From NCBI GenBank assembly GCA_934444765.1, contig CAKSDC010000001.1, positions 124,001 to 188,000 of the forward strand: a stretch of 64,000 nt of DNA. Direction: 5' to 3'. Both the position numbers and the translations under genes were made by a program. The notes beneath the pieces were generated by a model. That model was given only the letters and a program-made list of their open reading frames with translations, was not told the DNA's origin and did not search any database. The stretch comes from an uncultured Oscillospiraceae bacterium. GTDB lineage: Bacteria; Bacillota; Clostridia; Oscillospirales; Ruminococcaceae. Positions 61,217 through 64,000 of the stretch are shown in pieces. Position 1 is the first letter of the stretch. Each line of letters opens with the position of its first letter.

Positions 61217-62101
61217 CTACGCTTCTAAAGAGGTTATTATTCCTAATAGATACTTTTTAATCTTTAATAGGTCTGCAGTGGTAACTTTACCGTCGTTAGT
61301 TACGTCCCCCAATACTGTATCGGTATTACCGACGGGAGGTTTGCCGTTAAAGTATAAGTTATTATCCTTTGCATAAGTTTCAGTAACAGAACCCTCTTCA
61401 CCATATACTACATAAGAACTATCTATAGTGTAAATATCTAAGTAGCCAATAGCATACTCTTCTAATGAAGTTACACTATTAGGAACGGTCAAGGAGTGCA
61501 TACTGGAACAGTTAAAAAATCCCTTAGAGCCTATATAGGTTAAACTGTTTGGTAGTGTGATATCCGTTAGTGTATGACAGTCGCTAAAAGCATTAGCACC
61601 GATATATGTTACACTATCTGGAATGGTGATATTAGTTAAGTTCACGCACTCTGCAAAAGCACGTTCACCAATAGTACTTAGTATAGAACCCTCTTCAAAG
61701 TCGACTTCTTTTAAGGAAGTGCAACCTGAAAAAGCACCATATTCTAATAGTTCTGTGTATTCTGTTCTATCTATAGATATTACAGTATTAGGAATAGTAA
61801 CCTGTTGTATATACTTATTCTGACTGAACGCTTGATTGCCTATACTTCTAACCTTTTTGCCGTTAATTTCACTTGGAATAGTTACTATTAAGTCATCGCC
61901 AGTATATTTAGTGATAGTAAGAGTATCTTCGTCAAACTCAAAGTTGGAAGTATCGGTGGTAGTATCTGTAGTACCTATGGTATCTAAAGTACTTTCAGCG
62001 GATACATAGTCTATAGTGGCGTTGTGTCCTATAGTAGCGATTGCGAATAGACTAACTACCGCACCTACAAGAGCTATCTTTTTGTTTAGCATAGTATTCA
62101 T
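61217..62101 (-). CDS. Secreted BspA-type leucine-rich repeat protein with a half dockerin
   Basis: 294 residues. Signal peptide near IALVGAVVSLFAIATIG, then about five LRR_5 units of the BspA type (GNQAFSQNKYIQQVTIPNTV, GERAFAECVNLTNITIPDSV, GANAFSDCHTLTDITLPNSL). The C-terminus carries one dockerin EF-hand repeat, GDVTNDGKVTTADLLKIKKYLLG, and ends 8 residues later; type I dockerins normally have two repeats. AGAGG precedes ATG 62101. BspA-type LRRs mediate binding at cell surfaces. The single repeat may be a truncated or atypical dockerin. Confidence 0.88.
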   Translation of the reverse strand: MNTMLNKKIALVGAVVSLFAIATIGHNATIDYVSAESTLDTIGTTDTTTDTSNFEFDEDTLTITKYTGDDLIVTIPSEINGKKVRSIGNQAFSQNKYIQQVTIPNTVISIDRTEYTELLEYGAFSGCTSLKEVDFEEGSILSTIGERAFAECVNLTNITIPDSVTYIGANAFSDCHTLTDITLPNSLTYIGSKGFFNCSSMHSLTVPNSVTSLEEYAIGYLDIYTIDSSYVVYGEEGSVTETYAKDNNLYFNGKPPVGNTDTVLGDVTNDGKVTTADLLKIKKYLLGIITSLEA

Positions 62102-62238
62102 ACTAAAAACCTCTTTCTAATATTAGTGTATTTTACAACTATATTGTACATCAATCAAAACCAAAAATCAACATATATTATAAAATATTACTAAATATTA
62201 ACCTGAACTTTACATTAGAGGTCTATGTAAAGTGTAGA

Positions 62239-63318
62239 TTAATAAGTATACTCTGTAGTAACGTCCAACAGTTCTTCAGAAGTAGGTTCGTCTATAGTCT
62301 TTTCGGCGGACATCATAACCAGTTCACCGTCGTTGCTACGTATAAAGGTAGTGTTTAACTGAGCAGTGGTCATAGCCTGAGAAGACTGTTCATCTTGAAT
62401 GGTAGTCTCTTTAAGTATGGTACTATTAGAAGTATAGGTTAGTTTAACGTTTGCGTGATATACTATAGCGTTAGAGTGTTCCTTACTGCGTTCTGGAAAT
62501 ATATCCACGTTGCTGATGTGACTTAAGTTACAGTCTGGCAACATATTGGATATTAAAGAGTTATAGTATTGAGAATTAGTAATACTTCTAATTTGGTCAG
62601 TATCGCAATTGAATATAGCTTCACAATAGGTAGCAAACTTGTTTACTATTATACTGTAGTCTTCATAGGTGGAAGTTCCGTCGGATATAGGATTTTTAAT
62701 AGTTACTGAAAACTGTTTATCGAATATATTGGACGGGAAGTATATGGAAGAATATTTACATTCTCCGTTGCTATCTGCCGAGAGTACGGCGGTAGTAGTA
62801 TCTTTTTTGACCTTTATCACGTTGTCTTGTACTTCGTAAGAGTCCCATTCTTGTGGAATAGCTATGTTTCCAAGTCTATCGAATAGTATAGCTTTTCCGT
62901 TTTCATTAAGAATGCCTATTCTAAAGTAGTCGTTTTCCTGATATATACAGTTGAATATTAAAGGAACTATGATATTCTCATTATCGTCTATTATTCCCAC
63001 AGACGTGGAGGCACTATCGGCTACTTTTCCCACTATGAACCTATCTTTTGATAGTATATCTATACTATTCCATACGGGATATATTATTTCGTGATTGTTT
63101 TGGTCTGTAATGCCATAGTATCCACGAGCGGAACGCACTTTGTATATAGTATCGTCTTCATAAGAGGCTACTATTTGATTGTTTTGTGCATCATAGGATA
63201 TGTAGTCTTTGTTTAACTTTTTATCTATCATTAGACTATATAGTATCTGAGAGGCTACTATTAAAGTTCCTAAAAGACTGCATATAATAACCTTATCTTT
63301 ATAGTATTTAGTATCTAT
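62239..63318 (-). CDS. WG-repeat-like membrane-anchored protein, apparent AUA start
   Basis: From the ATG at 63231 the protein has 330 residues with KWG/WG-like beta units (YYGITDQNNHEIIYPVW, VGIIDDNENIIVPLIF, RLGNIAIPQEWDSY) and a second domain of unknown type. In the same frame, 29 more codons upstream encode a positively charged start and one clear membrane helix (KVIICSLLGTLIVASQILYSL). No ATG, GTG or TTG occurs in that stretch. An ATA codon at 63316-63318 lies 6 nt after GGTTGGTGA, a plausible ribosome site, and an in-frame TGA lies just above. I therefore propose AUA initiation; the alternative is ATG 63231 with a lost anchor, or a mutated start. Confidence 0.65.
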   Translation of the reverse strand: MDTKYYKDKVIICSLLGTLIVASQILYSLMIDKKLNKDYISYDAQNNQIVASYEDDTIYKVRSARGYYGITDQNNHEIIYPVWNSIDILSKDRFIVGKVADSASTSVGIIDDNENIIVPLIFNCIYQENDYFRIGILNENGKAILFDRLGNIAIPQEWDSYEVQDNVIKVKKDTTTAVLSADSNGECKYSSIYFPSNIFDKQFSVTIKNPISDGTSTYEDYSIIVNKFATYCEAIFNCDTDQIRSITNSQYYNSLISNMLPDCNLSHISNVDIFPERSKEHSNAIVYHANVKLTYTSNSTILKETTIQDEQSSQAMTTAQLNTTFIRSNDGELVMMSAEKTIDEPTSEELLDVTTEYTY

Positions 63319-63387
63319 AGTATTTCACCAACCTTAATTAATAGTATAGAAAGAGGATACTTCACAAAAAGTTGTGAATATGTTTTT

Positions 63388-63798
63388 TTAAAATTCAAAG
63401 ATATACTTATTTAACTGTCTATCAAAGTGTACTGGAATTTTAGGCACTTCAAATCCATATATTTCGGACATGAGTTTTATTATTGCCATAGTTAGTCCTT
63501 CTTCTTGAAAATATTGAACGTCCCAAAGTTCAATACTATTTATTTCAATTAGAATACCTTTCTCATCTATATATTTAGAGAGAGTATTTTTTATTATATT
63601 TAAACCATTGACTAAGTATTTCATATCGTTTTCAACAAACTTTTCAGTTGGTTTCAATGGAAAGTCTGCGAATTTTATGCCTATATTATTAGATATTTTG
63701 ATACATTGCTCGTCCATATCAAACTCTTTAATTTGGATAAATAGTTTAATATAAACGTCCCAACTTCCATTACGCATGGTATATGTGGTACTGTACAT
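63388..63798 (-). CDS. Hypothetical protein, small soluble
   Basis: 136 residues, acidic with aromatic residues, no signal peptide or membrane helix. Visible segments: SWDVYIKLFIQIKEF, FADFPLKPTEKFVENDMKYL, INSIELWDVQYFQEEGL and VPKIPVHFDRQLNKYIF. The mixed alpha/beta look and size recall immunity-type or regulatory small proteins, but I cannot name a family. GAAAGG lies 14 nt before ATG 63798, which is rather far. It may be translated with its left neighbour; the two are 70 nt apart. Confidence 0.6.
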   Translation of the reverse strand: MYSTTYTMRNGSWDVYIKLFIQIKEFDMDEQCIKISNNIGIKFADFPLKPTEKFVENDMKYLVNGLNIIKNTLSKYIDEKGILIEINSIELWDVQYFQEEGLTMAIIKLMSEIYGFEVPKIPVHFDRQLNKYIFEF

Positions 63799-63897
63799 AA
63801 CATTTAATTGCCTTTCACTATTTATCTCTGAATGAAATTTCTCTATTAAAACTTTTAGTAGTTGTATATTTTGATAACAGTCTTCACTTTACAAATT

Positions 63898-63929
63898 ATG
63901 GAACGATTATAGTATATTAATCGTTCCAT
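63898..63929. terminator. Hairpin near window end
   Basis: Perfect 12-bp stem ATGGAACGATTA/TAATCGTTCCAT with an 8-nt loop, between the partial gene at the edge and the hypothetical gene. T-run weak. Confidence 0.5.
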
Positions 63930-63942
63930 GTGTAATAGTCAT

Positions 63943-64000
63943 TTATATAACGCCTTTTTCAGTTTCTCTTATTATGTATACTGGTCTGTGTTTAACTTCC
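63943..64000 (-). CDS. C-terminal end of a gene cut by the window
   Basis: The minus-strand frame reads EVKHRPVYIIRETEKGVI and then a TAA stop at 63943-63945, open to the window edge. The codon choice looks coding and a hairpin follows it. Too short to identify. Confidence 0.4.
   Translation of the reverse strand, partial: EVKHRPVYIIRETEKGVI

Overview
The window looks like chromosomal backbone from a low-GC (roughly one-third GC) endospore-lineage Clostridium relative. The best fit is a Ruminococcus-like member of the Oscillospiraceae. The reasons are two proteins carrying dockerin-type calcium repeats, sporulation-associated genes (spoVG, gpr), a pyrophosphate-type phosphofructokinase, GTP-type PEP carboxykinase, acetate kinase, a 2-oxoacid:ferredoxin oxidoreductase operon, RNase J, GdpP and TmcAL. 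Gene order is largely conserved Firmicutes synteny (gdpP-rplI-dnaB-tilS-ftsH, lepA-hemW, ddl-murI-DUF1934-argS, polA-rimI-tsaD). I see no prophage, insertion sequence, CRISPR array or integron.

Layout. 1-6.0 kb (minus): metH (cut by the window edge), a stand-alone MetH reactivation domain and metF, then a TadA-Ung fusion and murC. 6.1-12.2 kb: spoVG, a Nudix hydrolase, an EF-G-like GTPase, a tandem pair of small paralogues, a DUF308 membrane protein and gpr. 12.3-19.4 kb (plus): rpsT behind a structured leader, lepA, a zinc-ribbon membrane protein, hemW, an orphan pilin, an OmpR-type regulator and an HtrA protease. 19.4-24.1 kb (plus): a lipoprotein behind an operator-like inverted repeat, then a P-loop ATPase with a four-subunit ferredoxin oxidoreductase. 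24.1-34.7 kb (minus): ftsH, tilS, dnaB, rplI, gdpP, rnjA, a lipoprotein and RNase P RNA. 34.8-38.4 kb: glyS, tRNA-Thr and a signal-peptidase-like membrane protein. 38.4-50.4 kb (minus): a two-domain lipoprotein, YitT, the ddl-murI-argS group, PPi-PFK, tsaD, rimI and polA. 50.5-57.6 kb (plus): dusB, vanZ-like, HAD, Smr, an Asp-rich repeat dockerin protein, pckG and an EpsG-like protein. 57.6-64 kb: tmcAL, a candidate structured RNA with an orphan gene, ackA, an LRR protein with half a dockerin, a WG-repeat-like protein with an apparent AUA start, and a hypothetical protein.

The most unusual items are: the in-frame tRNA adenosine deaminase-uracil DNA glycosylase fusion with an internal Shine-Dalgarno sequence; the unexplained ~250-nt RNA at 58.9-59.2 kb with its own promoter and terminator; the dockerin protein with six 24-bp Asp/Phe/Tyr repeats; hairpins placed at the predicted 5' ends of many transcripts; the apparent absence of GATC and CTAG; and structured leaders ahead of rpsT and glyS. 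Promoters are very regular: almost every one I could place has TTGAnn/TATAAT-like boxes with a 17-bp spacer.
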